NCBI GenBank assembly: GCA_031841125.1 | Contig: CM063110.1 | Location: forward strand, 35,045,214-35,109,213 | Direction: 5' to 3' | Source of the DNA: Acanthococcus lagerstroemiae | Taxonomy: Eukaryota > Arthropoda > Insecta > Hemiptera > Eriococcidae | Length of the DNA: 64,000 bases | Shown: positions 34,807-47,639 of the stretch, in pieces | Layout: every line of letters begins with the position of its first letter | Position numbering within the stretch: position 1 is the first letter of the stretch | Translations under genes and position numbers: made by a program | The notes under the pieces: model-generated | Database searches by the model: none | What the model saw: the letters and a program-made list of their open reading frames with translations, nothing else | Told to the model about the DNA's origin: nothing

Positions 34807-37800
34807 GTCTTGGTGAGCTGATTCCCTGTTTTTACATTCATCCACAGTCTCGAAGCGACAAAAATATGTAAAATAACGAAATATCGTACTACGCAACGCA
34901 GACAGCTGAATTATTGAGCTTAATCCCTTTAGACCCGAGGAAAATTCAGGTTGTATTTTAAAATACATCAGGCATATGAATACACTAGAAGTACTTTTCA
35001 TATACGAAACATGATATGGAAGACTACATTTCTAATGGTTCTACTACGAATATGAAAAATTCAAGATACTATGAGAATATTTTAGGTATTACTCCAAATT
35101 GATCCATTATGGCCTTCTAAGTTTTGTACTGCGCAAAGAACATATTTCCTAGGAGTACAATTATTATAACTACTCGTCTTTTCTACTAACATGAAAAATT
35201 CAAGTTGATGTAAATTTTGAAGAGGAACTCAGTGTCTGCAATTAGATGGAAACATTTTTCTGATGCTTTCCGAAAAGTATTATCATTTTGTTTAAATATG
35301 TATATGTTTTGTTTTTACATTTTGTACAATATACTATACTGACCTGGGGACCACTTATGTTTCTTGAGCTTATCGGCACTATCACCTTGCGTCAGTACAT
35401 TAGCACCCAAAAATGTCGAAATTCTAGTTTCAAAACTCATCATACGAGTATAACAATATACTTCCAAAACTAATCAAGGCCTTTTTATTTTCGCTTTCTA
35501 CACTTGCAATTGTGCCCGGAGCTCTCTAAAACTTCACAGACAGATAAAGCGCGGGTCGAGATTCATCCATGATGTCCATATCACCAAGTAGGAAATGAAA
35601 AATTCATCTCTCAGTTTTTCGTTGTTTTTGAAAAAAAAATTTTTGTACTTCATTGATTTTCGACGGGACTAAGTCAAGTACAAGGAATACTTTTCCGAGG
35701 ATTTTGAGAGAGTCGGTCTGGCCTGGCCTTGCTGCTGGCTCTGAAAATTTCGGAAATGTAGTAGGAAATACATTGCCTTCTCTGAAACATTTCTTGCTGG
35801 GAACCATAAATTTTCCACTACATTTCTGAAAATAGTGGCAACATTTTCACACTCACTGCCTTCCTTAGAATCTTTCTTCCATGGAGCCATACACCTTCCA
35901 CTTTTTTCGAAAATAATGGCAACATTCCCACATTTAGTTGCAAGAGAGAACTTCATCCACGAAACTCTCAAAAAAGTATTTCTTTAACCTATAAGCACCG
36001 CAGTAAGCAGGAGATTGCTCAGGAAGCACATATTGAACTGGAAATTCCTTCAATCCACAAGTATCAATTTCGTATCATGTTTTTAAGAATATTAGAAATG
36101 TTTTCCCATAGACTTGCAGGTGCAGGTCACGGCCTGATTTAATAAGTTATCGTAAATATGTTTTTTTAGCCTGTATTCTTGCTATGGTTTCTCATTATTT
36201 TACCAACTGACTGGAAGTGGTGTCGAAAATTTACATTTTTTCTACCTCTGGAAAAATGCTGTAAAGCAATTGTCATTGATCAAATTCGATTATAAAATTG
36301 GAAAATTCCAACGAAATTTCAGAAAAATTCGAAAAATTTAAACCAACTTCTCAACAAGCAAAATGTACTTTGTAAATTTTTCAACGTTCATTTTGTAAGT
36401 TTATGTTACATTTTCGCTGTACTACCCGCGAAAATTTGCGACCGAATTTTCACGAAAAATTCGTTATTTTTTCAACATCGGAACCTATCAGCTCCTTCAA
36501 TTCTTAGAATATGCCGTTTCAGACAGGTGCGCAGTTAAAGAGTACCTATTGAATCTGTATTCATGACGGGAGAAAAATCAAACAATATCTTTTTTCGACA
36601 GCAGCATTTCTTAATAACGAAGGTCAGCCGCTGGAGACAGTTTCTTTTAATTTTAGTTTCTCAAGTTCTACAGAGTTACCACTTTTTTTCAATACTGAAT
36701 TTCCGTCACTTTTTCTTCGAATGAAGGAGGAGTTATAGATTTTGGTAAGACTTTTTTTCCCCTCATGATCCTGATCATAACGCCAGAAATAGGAAAATAC
36801 ACGACTCTGATATTTTTTAACATCTCATCACTACACATACTGAAATTTCGATCGTCAGTATTTCGGCTATCGATGTTCCAATCGCCGATGTTTAGAAGTT
36901 TGAAAAACCAAACGCTTTATCGCTTTGAAGAAAATTAAAGTATGTGGGTGCAGCCCAACGGGCTTCTAGTCTTCTTTAAAAAATAAGTTAGTATTCGTTT
37001 CAGTCGGACATGTGTTTCCTTTGACGTCGTAAAGTGTAGGATGTAATACCTAAAGCGTAGGCATTCTTTAACCCTCAAGAAAAAATAGGTTAATTTTTGC
37101 GATATCAGTGGCAAGTTGTTTGCCTTTAGTTAATTTACGTTGGGAAACTTTCTTCGGAGCTTTAGGCTCATTTTGTTTGGGTATTAAGACACCGAACTAA
37201 GAGAAGTTTGATGTTTTTGTTTGTACGACAAACGTCAGACAGATAACACCTAGTTCCCAAATTATTTGTGAAGAAAAAAGTATTTTCGTCGTGAATCGAA
37301 CTTCAAAGAAACAATAATACGACCATCTCGGCGTAAATTGTATCACTGAGTGCTCGTAGTGGTAAAAATCTACTAGCTTCTTAAGAAAAAATTCCTATCG
37401 CGATTGGCAGAATTTTCTGGAAATCTGGAATTTCAACTAGCTCATCACGCAGAGCATAAGAAATCGCCAGCCGAAATATTTATGTGATCGGTGGAAGAAT
37501 TTTTTCAGGTACAGAAAATTGAACACAGATTCCGGATTCATCTTATGCACCTTTTGAGCTCTCCTCTTGGTTGAGAGTAAAATGGGCGTAAAATTCGACA
37601 GTCTCAACTCTGAGCCCTTTCACCGAGAATGGAAAAGGATTGAGAATACTTTCAAAATTTGACTGGAGCCATTCGTGACCATTTACTACATCGATTTCCA
37701 GTCTAAGGCCGGCAAATTCAAACAAGAAATTTCGACTTTTTCATGGGCAAGGTCACGAGTGTGATTACATTTTTCTTTTTCGAAATGAGGCCTTTTGAGA

Positions 37801-38389
37801 TATCAGTCAGAAGGAAACAGCGCATCATTTTATTTTGTTTCTTAACACTGACAGAAACACATTCTCAATGTTTTTACACTTGCTCAGTATTTCAACATTA
37901 AGGAATGAGGTGAAAACACTGGAGATTGATAACTTCGTTCCAGAACTGAGTAATTTGGCTATTTTAAAAGAAAATGCGAGCAAACTCTCCGGTCGTACAT
38001 TTCGAATATTTTAGCGAATATTTAATTCGAACCACCCGATTTGGGACTTAGGGAATAGCCACTTTTCTCTTTTAGAATTATTTATTTTAATTTTAATTTT
38101 GACATCGAGTGGGAGTTTCTATGTAGCTTACACTACTTTTCTTTCTGTCATATCTGTGAGCCACCGCCTACTCCGCCCACCGTTGGGCATATGTCTCTGT
38201 CACTCTCTTTCAAGCCTTCCTGTTCGTTGCTGTCTGTTTCCAGTAGAGCCCTCCATCTATCCAGCGCGTGGCCGATCGGCCATTGCTTCTGCTATGGTGC
38301 AATGGGGTCCAAAGAGTACACTGCAGGTTCCATTTCTCAGGATTCCCTCTCGCCGTCTGACTAACATATTCAAATTTTAGTTTTTTGAT
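34807..38389. other. Unassigned AT-rich stretch
   Basis: No gene recognised. 35740-35960 contains two degenerate copies of an 80-bp unit (AAAATA-TGGCAACATT-CCACA near 35829 and 35913). 38160-38370 is GC-richer with a 93-codon plus frame but no domain that I recognise. Confidence 0.4.
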
Positions 38390-38720
38390 TTTATATCCGA
38401 TACTTCTTGTCCCCAGTTGTTTTATAATGGATTTTTTTTTTCATCTGATCTCTTTTAGAATGATATACCCTAACTTTTCCCGGTTTTCCAGATCAGTTTT
38501 CCAAATTTTCCCGGACATTTCTTCAACTAGTTATGGTACACGCCGTTTAAAATACTTTCTAAAAGAAATAAATCACTAAGCTTTACGCTGACAATGATTC
38601 TTCAAAAATAGTGTATATATCCCCCCACCAAAAAAAAAGTTCCCTGACCTTGACCAACATTATAGCGATTTCCTGACTTTTCCACAACTTTTCCGGTTTG
38701 ACAAAATTCTCTGACTTTTC
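38390..38720. repeat. T-family-like filler sequence
   Basis: TTTTCCCGGTTTTCCAGA, TTTTCCCGGACATTTC and TTCCTGACTTTTCCACA words match the interior of T elements. No intact termini were found. Confidence 0.45.
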
Positions 38721-38759
38721 CCAGTTCTTTAGAAAGTGGCTACTTTATCGATACAGAAA

Positions 38760-39130
38760 TTGTCCACCCAGAAAAGAAAAACTTATTTTTACATTTTGCC
38801 CATTCAAGCTGACAAAATGCCGACTCAATGATACAAACAAAAATTTTTCATTCAAGGTAAGAGAGAGGAAGAAAAACTAAATTCAGCCATTTTTACATAT
38901 TGACATGCTGTCGATTTTGAGGTTCAAAATATCGACTCAGTGATACATTTTTCATCCAAGCAACAAGGAAAAAACATTTTTATACATTTTGCCAACTGAC
39001 CTTGAAAAATCCGAATGACAAAAATATTTCAAGCCAGAAAAAGTCAACAACGAACGAATGATTTTTTCTTGATTTTGCCAACTAACAGTCCAAAATGTCG
39101 ATTAAATGGTCGAATCTGTCCAGAAATGTT
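38760..39130 (+). repeat. Degenerate tandem repeat, unit about 110-165 bp
   Basis: AAAATGCCGACTCAATGATA-like anchors lie at about 38815, 38925 and 39092. Each is followed by AAATTTTTCAT-CAAG and TTTTTACATTTTGCC-like words. Non-coding. Confidence 0.55.
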
Positions 39131-41348
39131 GACTCCGAAGATACGGGTGACGTGGTGGTGTCACCCCCACATACCCCTCACCTCGCCCCTGTACGTAACA
39201 ACAAATCAACTTACACGAAGTTGAAACTTATTACATGATCATCAGCACTAACTAGTATGTACTTCTAAATCTGAAAGAGAAATAACACTCTTTTCGATAA
39301 CAGATCCATCATTTTCCCTCTCCGATAGATGAATGCGTATGTCTAAAAATGCTCGAGTAATTACCAGATTACCACGCCCTACGAGATTAATTCCAACGAC
39401 TCGGTAAGCCAAATGCTCCAGAGCAGTACGAGAGATACATTACCTACAGACAGAGAAATGGAGAGGAGGAGAGAAGAAAAAAGAGGAAATCTCCGCAGCA
39501 TCCGACTTATTTCATTATTTCTTTCAATGAAGCCAAACAATAATATACCTTCTACCGAGGCTGCCGGATTCGCGTGATACAAAGGCAACAAAAATACTCT
39601 CTTTAGAAGGCCAACCACTTCGAAAGACGCGCGGCTATATCCAGCAAGAACTCACCACGAAACTCACCCTCGCTCTACCCTCGACGGATAGAGAACGACC
39701 ATTACAATAGGTATACGTATTATTTCAACATTACAATATTATAAATCACGTCCACCAAGCAGCATCCCCATCGTTTCATTTTCAAATTAAAAAGCTAGAC
39801 AGACCAGAGTCGGATGTACCACCGCCACCGCATGTCCCCAGTCAACTAGCATCAGTTTTTCCTCATTTTTCCCTCTTCGGCCGATCATTCATCAGTTCTG
39901 GGATCAGACTTCTCACCTAGATTCTCGATATATCGTTTCTCAATGATCCCGGGATTCTCGTCGAACATGGTACGGATGGGCACGTTTGATATACGTGAGC
40001 ACACGCACACAAACCACACCCTCACCATGCCACTTGTAGAACCGTTTCGTGTTCTTCTCATTCGAATGCACACATAACTTCTCCCGCGTTCGAGAATAAG
40101 ACAACATTACCAGCACACAGACATCACCACACCCAGATTCACGATTACTATTATATCTCTCGTTTCAACCTGTAATGCTTGTAATAAGAATGCAGACGCA
40201 GGCGGCCCACAATATACAGGTATATATGTAGTAAATGGATTCTACAAACGTTTTCGGATACATTTATTAACATCTCACTTTTATCCGCAAGAATCACATA
40301 AACACTCATCATCGACCACCACGGACATCGAGAGGTCCCTCCTCCCACCGCCTCTTCGTCCGCGACGGGTTTTTGACGGCAATTTTTGAGAATTTATTCA
40401 TAAATACGAAACCGAAAGCGTCTCCGTTACGCAGCCAATGCTGCGATGACTATCAGATATGGCCCAGCAACAAGGCTTCATGAACTCACAGCCACATACA
40501 GCGACAGATTTTCTGTTTCCAAGAGAAAACGTCAGCATTTCGAGACATTATCAAACACTGCCTCTTTTCGGAAATCTACATACGCGTACATCGGAAAACG
40601 AAAATGGTGAATTTGTATGCCAGATAAACTTCCCTTTCGTCATCACTCCGGCAACTTTTCCGGATTCCCGTCAGGCAGTATCACACAGGCAAAATTCTTC
40701 AAATTATTAGGCAGCATCAGGAACTTAAATCTCATCGGAAACGGAAACATCGAACAGCACCCCAACTTCATAGTCGCTGGCGAATTAATTTTACTACAAA
40801 TGCGATCAAAGAAAATTTCTATGGCGTGAGACAACACAAGGACGGCAGCGAGGGGAAAAAGTAGATATATGAAAAAAAAAAGAGACAACTAAAGGCGGGT
40901 TTAATGACTACAGAACGAACATCTAGACGGTCAACTGTAGGACAGAAAGCCATTAGAACAGCTTACGTGAAGTTGTATAATACACCAATGGCGGATCTCG
41001 ATCGAGGTCACATTGACTTACAGATTGTACAGCGTGGATGTTCGTGAATCGTGAATCATGAGCCGACCATAGTATAACGTAAATAAATGCTAACTTGTCG
41101 ACGAAGAAAAATAAATAAATATGATGTACCACAGTTTCAATATTATCATTAATCTGTTTGAACTATTTCCATAATCTGTCAGAAGAAAAATTTTCCTCGA
41201 TCATCTCACACCGACTTCATCAATTTCGTAAGCAACTTGAAGGCGACCTTATACTCGTAATTTTTCCCCGAAATACCAGTCGATGACCAAAACGCTTGTA
41301 GTAGCGTTATTATTCTACTCTGGTCAATTCGAGAATATGATGTACCCC
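39131..41348. other. Unassigned sequence
   Basis: No gene or clear repeat identified. 39640-40460 is less AT-rich and could contain conserved non-coding or exon sequence, but no domain or splice-bounded frame stands out. Confidence 0.35.
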
Positions 41349-41618
41349 GGATGTCCAACAGATTTGAAAATAAAAATATTGGACTTTTATTGGACTCTTT
41401 GCGGACTTTTCATATGCGCAAAAATTGAATTCGCAAGACATACTGATCGAAGTTGAGTTTTCAACAACATCACGTTATCATTATTATTCCTAATTTTTCA
41501 ATTTTTATTGAACCTACATTAAAATTATTGAACTTTTATTGGACTTATTGGACCATTTCTAAAATATTGAACTTTTATTGGACTTATTAGACTCATTATT
41601 GGCCCCGTAGACACCCTA
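41349..41618. mobile_element. T-family element with TTTTATTGGAC filler
   Basis: The termini are GGATGTCCAACAG and CCCCGTAGACACCCTAAG. The interior at both ends is a string of TTTTATTGGACTTATTGGAC-like words, a filler distinct from the other T copies. Confidence 0.65.
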
Positions 41619-41649
41619 AGTCCTCGCGACAAGGGTGTACCTCGAGATA

Positions 41650-42490
41650 CAGTCTTCGTGCAGCCACTGGCTCAATTCACCCTTTCAGTTTCCGCTTAGT
41701 TACGGTTTTACATTCGTCCTCCTCAAATCTCAGTCGTATGTTCATTAGACCACAGTTCGTTTTACTAAGTAATCAATTCTTACTCGCCCAGCTTCTCATT
41801 CGAATTCTCTACCTTTTTGAACTTTCCTCAACTACAAGAATTCCTTACCAGCAACCTGAGATTCACAATTCATCAATTCAATATTTGCCAAAGTAGGATT
41901 TTCCATAGGCCCTTTTCAAATTTAAAACAAGCGTTTTTCAGATTCGAATTAGTTTCACCTTCTAGCACTTGGCGTAGGGTGAGATAAATTTTTGCACCAT
42001 CAAATAGATCCCCACTCTCTTCTACTCTCTCCCAGACTAATAGCCCATTCTTCCTCACACACCTTCCGATTTGCGCATTATTTGGATCCAAGCTAGTTTC
42101 ACCTTCTCAGATTGTCCTGTAAGAATCCCTCACCCTATTGAGATCCACAATCCATAGTCGCTTTTTCTTCAAGTGCGACTTTCTATCGGTCCTGAAGTCT
42201 CACTTCGAGTGTTCTTTAGACCCGAGTTAGTTCAATCTGTCTGTACATGTAGTGAAGAAAACTTTTGCATCACTAAATCGTCTCCACTTTTTTCTGCATT
42301 TCCTCAAACGAATTGCTCATTTGTCCTTACACCCTCCACCCACATTCACACGCTCAAGTTTAATCCAAATTAGAATTAGTCTCATTTTCGATAATTTTCC
42401 ACGACTCAAAGGATCCCCAAACATTGTGATCCGTAATTTTCTTTCTCAGTTTTTACCCAAATGCTCAAGTTCATCGCCAGTCTCCCAAAG
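41650..42490 (+). repeat. Degenerate tandem repeat, unit about 275 bp, about 3 units
   Basis: TGAGATTCACAATTCAT at 41858 pairs with TGAGATCCACAATCCAT at 42138. TTTGCACCATCAAATAG at 41990 pairs with TTTGCATCACTAAATCG at 42262. AGTTTCACCTTCT-like words also recur. Units differ widely and share no frame. Confidence 0.6.
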
Positions 42491-42974
42491 GGCTGTGACT
42501 CATATAATCGAGTATGTCTAAATGAGTAGACATGCGAGGTACGACCAAATTTAGGGGATGACTGTGTGACCCAACAGAATGTGAAGCGAGTATTAAAAAA
42601 ATAACTATCACAGCCAACAGTTAAGAAAACTCGAGTTTTCAAATAAATTATTTTTGATCAATGGATTGAATAATTAATTATCTACATTCAGCCAATTATA
42701 CCATCAAGTATATTTTTAGTCATTCGCCTATTTTCGATTAATTATTTACGATAAATTCATTAGATATATTGATAGATTATTTTAAATTAAGCGGTCATTT
42801 TGAATTGTACGATTATTCTTGATTAATCTGTATTTTTAATCAAACAACTGATTACACATAAAAAGTTATAATTATTTGATTATTCAATTATTTTTAGTAA
42901 GCTGGTCATTTTTAAATAATTAAGTAGTTATTTTTAACAACAGATTATAATTAATAATTTCTGATTAACCAATT

Positions 42975-43205
42975 GAGGAGCCCACTTCCAAAGTGACCTA
43001 ACTACGAAATTGTAGTTTTGAGAAAAACAAGCAAAACACTTTATCAGCAAAGCAAAAAAGTAGGTAACGGATTTTTTCAAGGCAAGTATCAATAAGTTGA
43101 ACTTTCAAGAATAATTTGTCGTTTTAGTTCTTGCAAAGTATGTTGAAAACAAAAACTCATAAAATCATAATTTTACAGTTAGGTCACTTTGGAAGTGCGC
43201 TCCTC
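42975..43205. mobile_element. MITE D, copy 1 (GAGGAGCCCAC termini)
   Basis: The arms GAGGAGCCCACTTCCAAAGT-GACCTAAC and the complementary right end form a long terminal inverted repeat. AATT flanks both sides (42971-42974 and 43206-43209). The interior matches copy 2 at 55216-55470 in the opposite orientation (GTTTTGCTTGTTTTTCTC and ACTTTGCTAAAACAAAAACG-type blocks). 231 bp, non-coding. Confidence 0.85.
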
Positions 43206-43565
43206 AATTGTTTAATCATTTTTAGTCAATAATCGACGAAAATATATTTATAGTTGGTAAACATATTTAATTTTCAATTAACTAATTCACATTCAAAAGG
43301 CGACCCACCCCCCTCGCCGGAAAGCCACAAAACGCAAGCAGGCTCTTTTCGAAGGAATATAAAAAGAAAAATAATAAGAATGTAAAAACAATAATAACAA
43401 CAATAAAAAAGGGAAAATAAGTGCTAACAAGACTATACAGAACGAGCAAGGGATGCACCTTCCAACTTTAAGGAAATGCACCGAAGGTCTGAGGAAAGTG
43501 CGAAAAATTAATCAACTATGTTTGATTTTCAACAGTCGATTATAATTAATAATTTTTGATTAATG

Positions 43566-43580
43566 AATTGTTTAAGGTCT
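43566..43580 (+). repeat. SINE target-site duplication, left copy
   Basis: AATTGTTTAAGGTCT, identical to 43799-43813. Confidence 0.9.
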
Positions 43581-43798
43581 TCTTTTTCTAATTTGCTCTC
43601 CACCCGAGCCCTAGAATCCGCTCTTTCGAGCATTACTTCAGAGACGTCGGGGAGATTGGTAAGGCTGTCTTAGCCCTCTTCCCTTCTGGCCGAAAAATCG
43701 ACCTAGGTCGCAATCTGGCGAGTTGCTACGTGGGCTCGAACCCGGAGCCTCCGGATTCCGAGACTAACGCACTATTCACTCGGCCAACCAGACCCCAA
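43581..43798 (-). mobile_element. tRNA-derived SINE, copy 2 (with 15-bp duplication)
   Basis: The minus strand begins GGGGTCTGGTTGGCCGAGTG, with box A opposite 43778-43788 and box B GGGTTCGAGCCC opposite 43732-43743. The body is shared with 19254-19473, and the 3' tail reads CAAATTAGAAAAAGA. It is flanked by a perfect 15-bp direct repeat, so this is a LINE-mobilised insertion. The tRNA-like head lacks a normal acceptor end, so it is not a tRNA gene. Confidence 0.95.
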
Positions 43799-43813
43799 AA
43801 TTGTTTAAGGTCT
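43799..43813 (+). repeat. SINE target-site duplication, right copy
   Basis: Identical to 43566-43580. Confidence 0.9.
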
Positions 43814-43960
43814 ACGGAAAGTGCAAAAATTTAATCGACTTTTGATTAAGCAGTTATTTTTAATTAATTAATGTAATTTATTATTGTCGATTAATCGACT
43901 CAATTTTTCATTATTTAAGCTTTCTTCATAAAACAGTAAGGAAATTTCAATGAAAACCCT

Positions 43961-46149
43961 TCTTTAAAAAAATGACCAGAAAACTGGGCGGAATTAGATC
44001 AAAATTTGAACGTCAGATCTCGTATCAGCATGAAATTTCAATTCCGGAAAACAATTTTCATTCTTCACTATGCGAGGCTTGAATTTCGGCATTTTTGGAA
44101 CTAATTTTCGAAGAAAGAAAAAAAAAACACGGGTTGAGTCAAAATTGGAAGTTCAGATTAGAATAAAAACACAAGTTAGGCTCGGAGAAACAATGTTTTT
44201 TAGGTGATTGATGGGACCTTACTTACATATGCGTGTCAGAGGTGACTTCATTGAGGGAAATAATCCATATCCACATTTAAGAGGCCAGATTCAGAAAATT
44301 TACACAAGTGACAGTCAACAGCCCATTCAGGGAAAAAGCAACGGGTAGTCCCCAAAATCTAACAATAAGCTGAAATTGGAGTCTCAGTTTAGGTTCTGGA
44401 AGATGTGAAACATGTTTTAGAAAAATAACAGCTGGACTATGTAGTAGGAGCTGGGGTCACGGTGAGAGGTGTTTTGAGTCATAAAATTTTTCATAATAAG
44501 AACCCGAGGTACAGCCATCGCTATGAAAACTGGAAGAGTAGGAGCTACAGTTTACTTCTTGGGAGGCGCGATGTGAAGGGCGCCTCATACAAAGCAAGAG
44601 TTTCCAAATTGAAATTCATATGTGTGTCTGTGCAATAGCGAGAGTTTATCTGAAAAATTATCATCATGCACATATTACATAATTTCGAAGTTCAGCTACT
44701 AGAGGATGATAATGCATCACTTTTCAATAAACCAACATTTGAGCTCCTGTTCACCATCACTACGAAAAATTTGATTTCGGGCATCGTTGAATTTTGTGTT
44801 CATTATTTCGAATGTTTATTGTAAAGGGTACACAAAACGTTGATCGTGTAATTTTCGTGTTTCATTGAAAAATATAATATACACGATACGTTAATCTCGC
44901 GGAGTTTTCATGAGTGCTGTATTGTTTTCGGTTATGTTTTTATTTTTTCATCCTTACTTAAACAATGCAAAGAAGTTCGTTAAAACATTCATTAAAAATA
45001 AGGATCTGTAAATTCCCCCCCCCTTGACCCCTCCGTTGATAGTACCACTGGCGCTGTCTAAATATTTTTTACAATTTCTCTCTTACAATATTTGAAAGCT
45101 TTTTAAAAATTCCTATAAATAGCACTGATTTCTTTCAGAATTAAAATTGCAAAAGAAGCGATTGCAGAGGTTCGCGGTTCAGATCCGAAGTCTAGACAAA
45201 AGTCCTTTTGTATGTATTTGGTAAAAAGCACGAACTGGCGGAACTTATTTTTTCTCTCTCTCTTAAATCTCTTGAAGTCATCGACTTGAAAGACAAAAAT
45301 ATATTTGGGTAAAAAATGAAAGGGTTCTCGTTTCATACTTTTCTCTCTTCGCCGTTAGTTTGTAATATTCGATGTGAATAAAGAAAAGAAACTCTTAACC
45401 TCTTTTTTCCCCCTCTCTTTCCTTCTGTCTTCCAACCCCCTCAAGACCTCAACTGATGCTAGATTTCGTTTAATAATTCAGTAGTATAATTAAAAAAACA
45501 GCGATAACGAATTATGCGACCTTTTTCGTCAGGTAAACGACCTTTTTGTGAAGTAAAATTGCAGCAAGAGGGAAAAACGACAAACGAATAATTGTCGCGA
45601 TATTTTTTCTAAATTTTCACTTGGTTTCTCCGCTGAGCGGCCGTATAATTATTGCAATAATATTGCAAATGTAATTCAACTGAACACGGTAGACAGAGTT
45701 ATGAAATGTATTGGTCAAGTTGGGTGTATAGTTCCGACTCGAATGGAATGCAATAATCATTATATTCGGGGTAAATGGAATGTATCGAAAAATATTTTCG
45801 CCAAGGCATAATATAGTAATTGCGTCACGATTTTGGTCGAACGAACTGTACGAATTCTATCTGCCCTCTGTGCTCGAATATATGAACCGCCGAATGTCTA
45901 CGCGTATAATATTTCAAAAGTAAGTATTCGTGCTCTGACGATTAGCGTTGAATTTATCGAATATTCTACGACAGTAGGAGGAAATTTCTCAGTAGTACTG
46001 AAAATTCGTTATCCGGTCATGGCCATTACCAGCGATCATTACTCTACACATAGCTGAGAAACCAAAGGGAAAAGAATACTTGTCCGATAAACAGTAGTTG
46101 TACTTTACTGATCAATTATACTATCATACGCATTCAAATTATGTGGTCG
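43961..46149. other. Unassigned sequence
   Basis: No gene seen. Frames at 45103-45336 and 45833-46057 have no recognisable domain. A C run lies at about 45017-45025. Confidence 0.4.
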
Positions 46150-46790
46150 AAAAATTCTAAATTTCCTTCTGTCTTTCCAACGAGGTCGCTTCGATACGTC
46201 CCCGATTTTAACTGAGCCGTTTCTGCACGACCACTGTTTGCGTTGACTTGCCCATGGTGAAGCCTTACTGATCTGATAGTGCCGGCCCCACTTCGGTCTT
46301 CAGTCTTTCCACGAGACAGCGCTTCAACAGCTTTCCCAAAGTTATCAAGAAGACAAATGGGTCGCACACGTTGGCTATGTCTGTGACGCTCTTACCTAGA
46401 CTAAAGTGTAGCTATCTCCAGACCTGCTGGGATACTCCTTGAATTGCCCGATTGAACGTCTCCAAGACTCGTTTCTTAAGCGGTTCACAGCCTTCGAGCA
46501 GCATCTCGTTCATGATCTTGTCAGGAACCAAGGCGTTTCTTTTCTGCAAGCATGAGACTGCTGTCTGTAGCTGCTTCAGTCCTTCGGATCTCTTCCGAAG
46601 CTCTTCTTATCTTTATATGCCCCTAGGTGCCCGCCGACTCGTCGTCTATGGGTATCTTATCATCGACTGTAGTTATTGCTTCGATCCATCACTTGGGTCT
46701 CCCCAACAAGGATCCATCGCTGTCACTTCAGGGCACCAAACCCAATGGATCAATTTCAGTATCAGCAGCTCGTAACACGCACTTCAAGTA
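46150..46790 (-). mobile_element. R1/Jockey-like LINE, reverse transcriptase N-terminal part (decayed)
   Basis: The minus strand encodes ELRKRSEGLKQL, NALVPDKIMNEMLLEGCEPL, ETFNRAIQGVSQQVW, then after an in-frame stop FSLGKS, LGKLLKRCLVERLKTEV and GFTMGKSTQTV. These match in order the APGPDGIPNE, FN-x-W, YRPICLLDTLGKLLERLI and QYGFRKGRST blocks of R1/Jockey-type RTs. The canonical RPICLLDNFGKA is in a second frame (46318-46367). The stops and frame changes show that it is dead. The catalytic FADD region is not present. Confidence 0.8.
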
Positions 46791-47639
46791 GAGCCTTTTC
46801 GCATCGCCATTACTTATAATTACTCAGACTTCATTACGATTGTACAGAAGAAAAATACTCCGTATTCATACGCTAATGAATAGTAATTATGAAAAAAATA
46901 AATCATTACGATAACATCTAACTGAAATACAATCAGAAATAATTTAGGTATCGAAATTGCAATCACGAAAATGAATTTGTACACGATAAATGCGTGAAAC
47001 TGTTTCTGTTCCGCGATACTTTGATAAAACCTATATTATAAGAAACGACAAGGATTATTTAATGCTTACCATACTCGTATTCATGTAAAGACACAGGATT
47101 AAAGAAAAACTGGCAGACAAAACGAGACGTTGAGTGACAAAGTGCAAACGCACACTCAGAAATGTTTTTGAGAAAGGACTAAAATGCCGTAGAAATGAAA
47201 CCAAAAAAAAAAACAATACTCGTGGGTGGGGCGAACGAAAAACGTATTTATGAAGCAATGTTCATTAGAAAAGCAGCAAACAAATTTCCTTCGGGGGAGG
47301 GACGGGGGCTACAGCTCGCATAGCTCCTCCCCACCTATGGATGCACGTCTGCTAAAGGGTACAATTCACATGGAAAGAAATATCTTCGTCACAGTCGCTA
47401 TCTTTATTATTTTCAGACAAAAATTTAAAAAAAAATTCTTTTTCCCCGCATGAAGAAAATGAGCTGAAGAATTAAATTCTAGGAGATAACAGCCATGATT
47501 TCCTTAACTCTCGGCAATTTTGCCAGAAACAATGAAGAGATTCAGAAATGGCAGAGAAAACTTCGTAATTAAGTAACAATCTAATCAAAGAAATTGACAG
47601 CTAAGACCAATTGGCTATAAGGTGTTCTCTTCATAATAA
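46791..47639. other. Unassigned sequence
   Basis: No gene or clear repeat seen. Confidence 0.4.

Larger units (their letters stand above)
42640..43960 (+). repeat. AT-rich degenerate array of TTGATTAAT-like words
   Basis: Words such as TTTTTAATTAATT, GATTAATCG and CAATTATTTTTAG recur irregularly on both sides of two insertions (42975-43205 and 43581-43798). This points to one ancient simple-sequence array later split by transposons. Confidence 0.7.
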
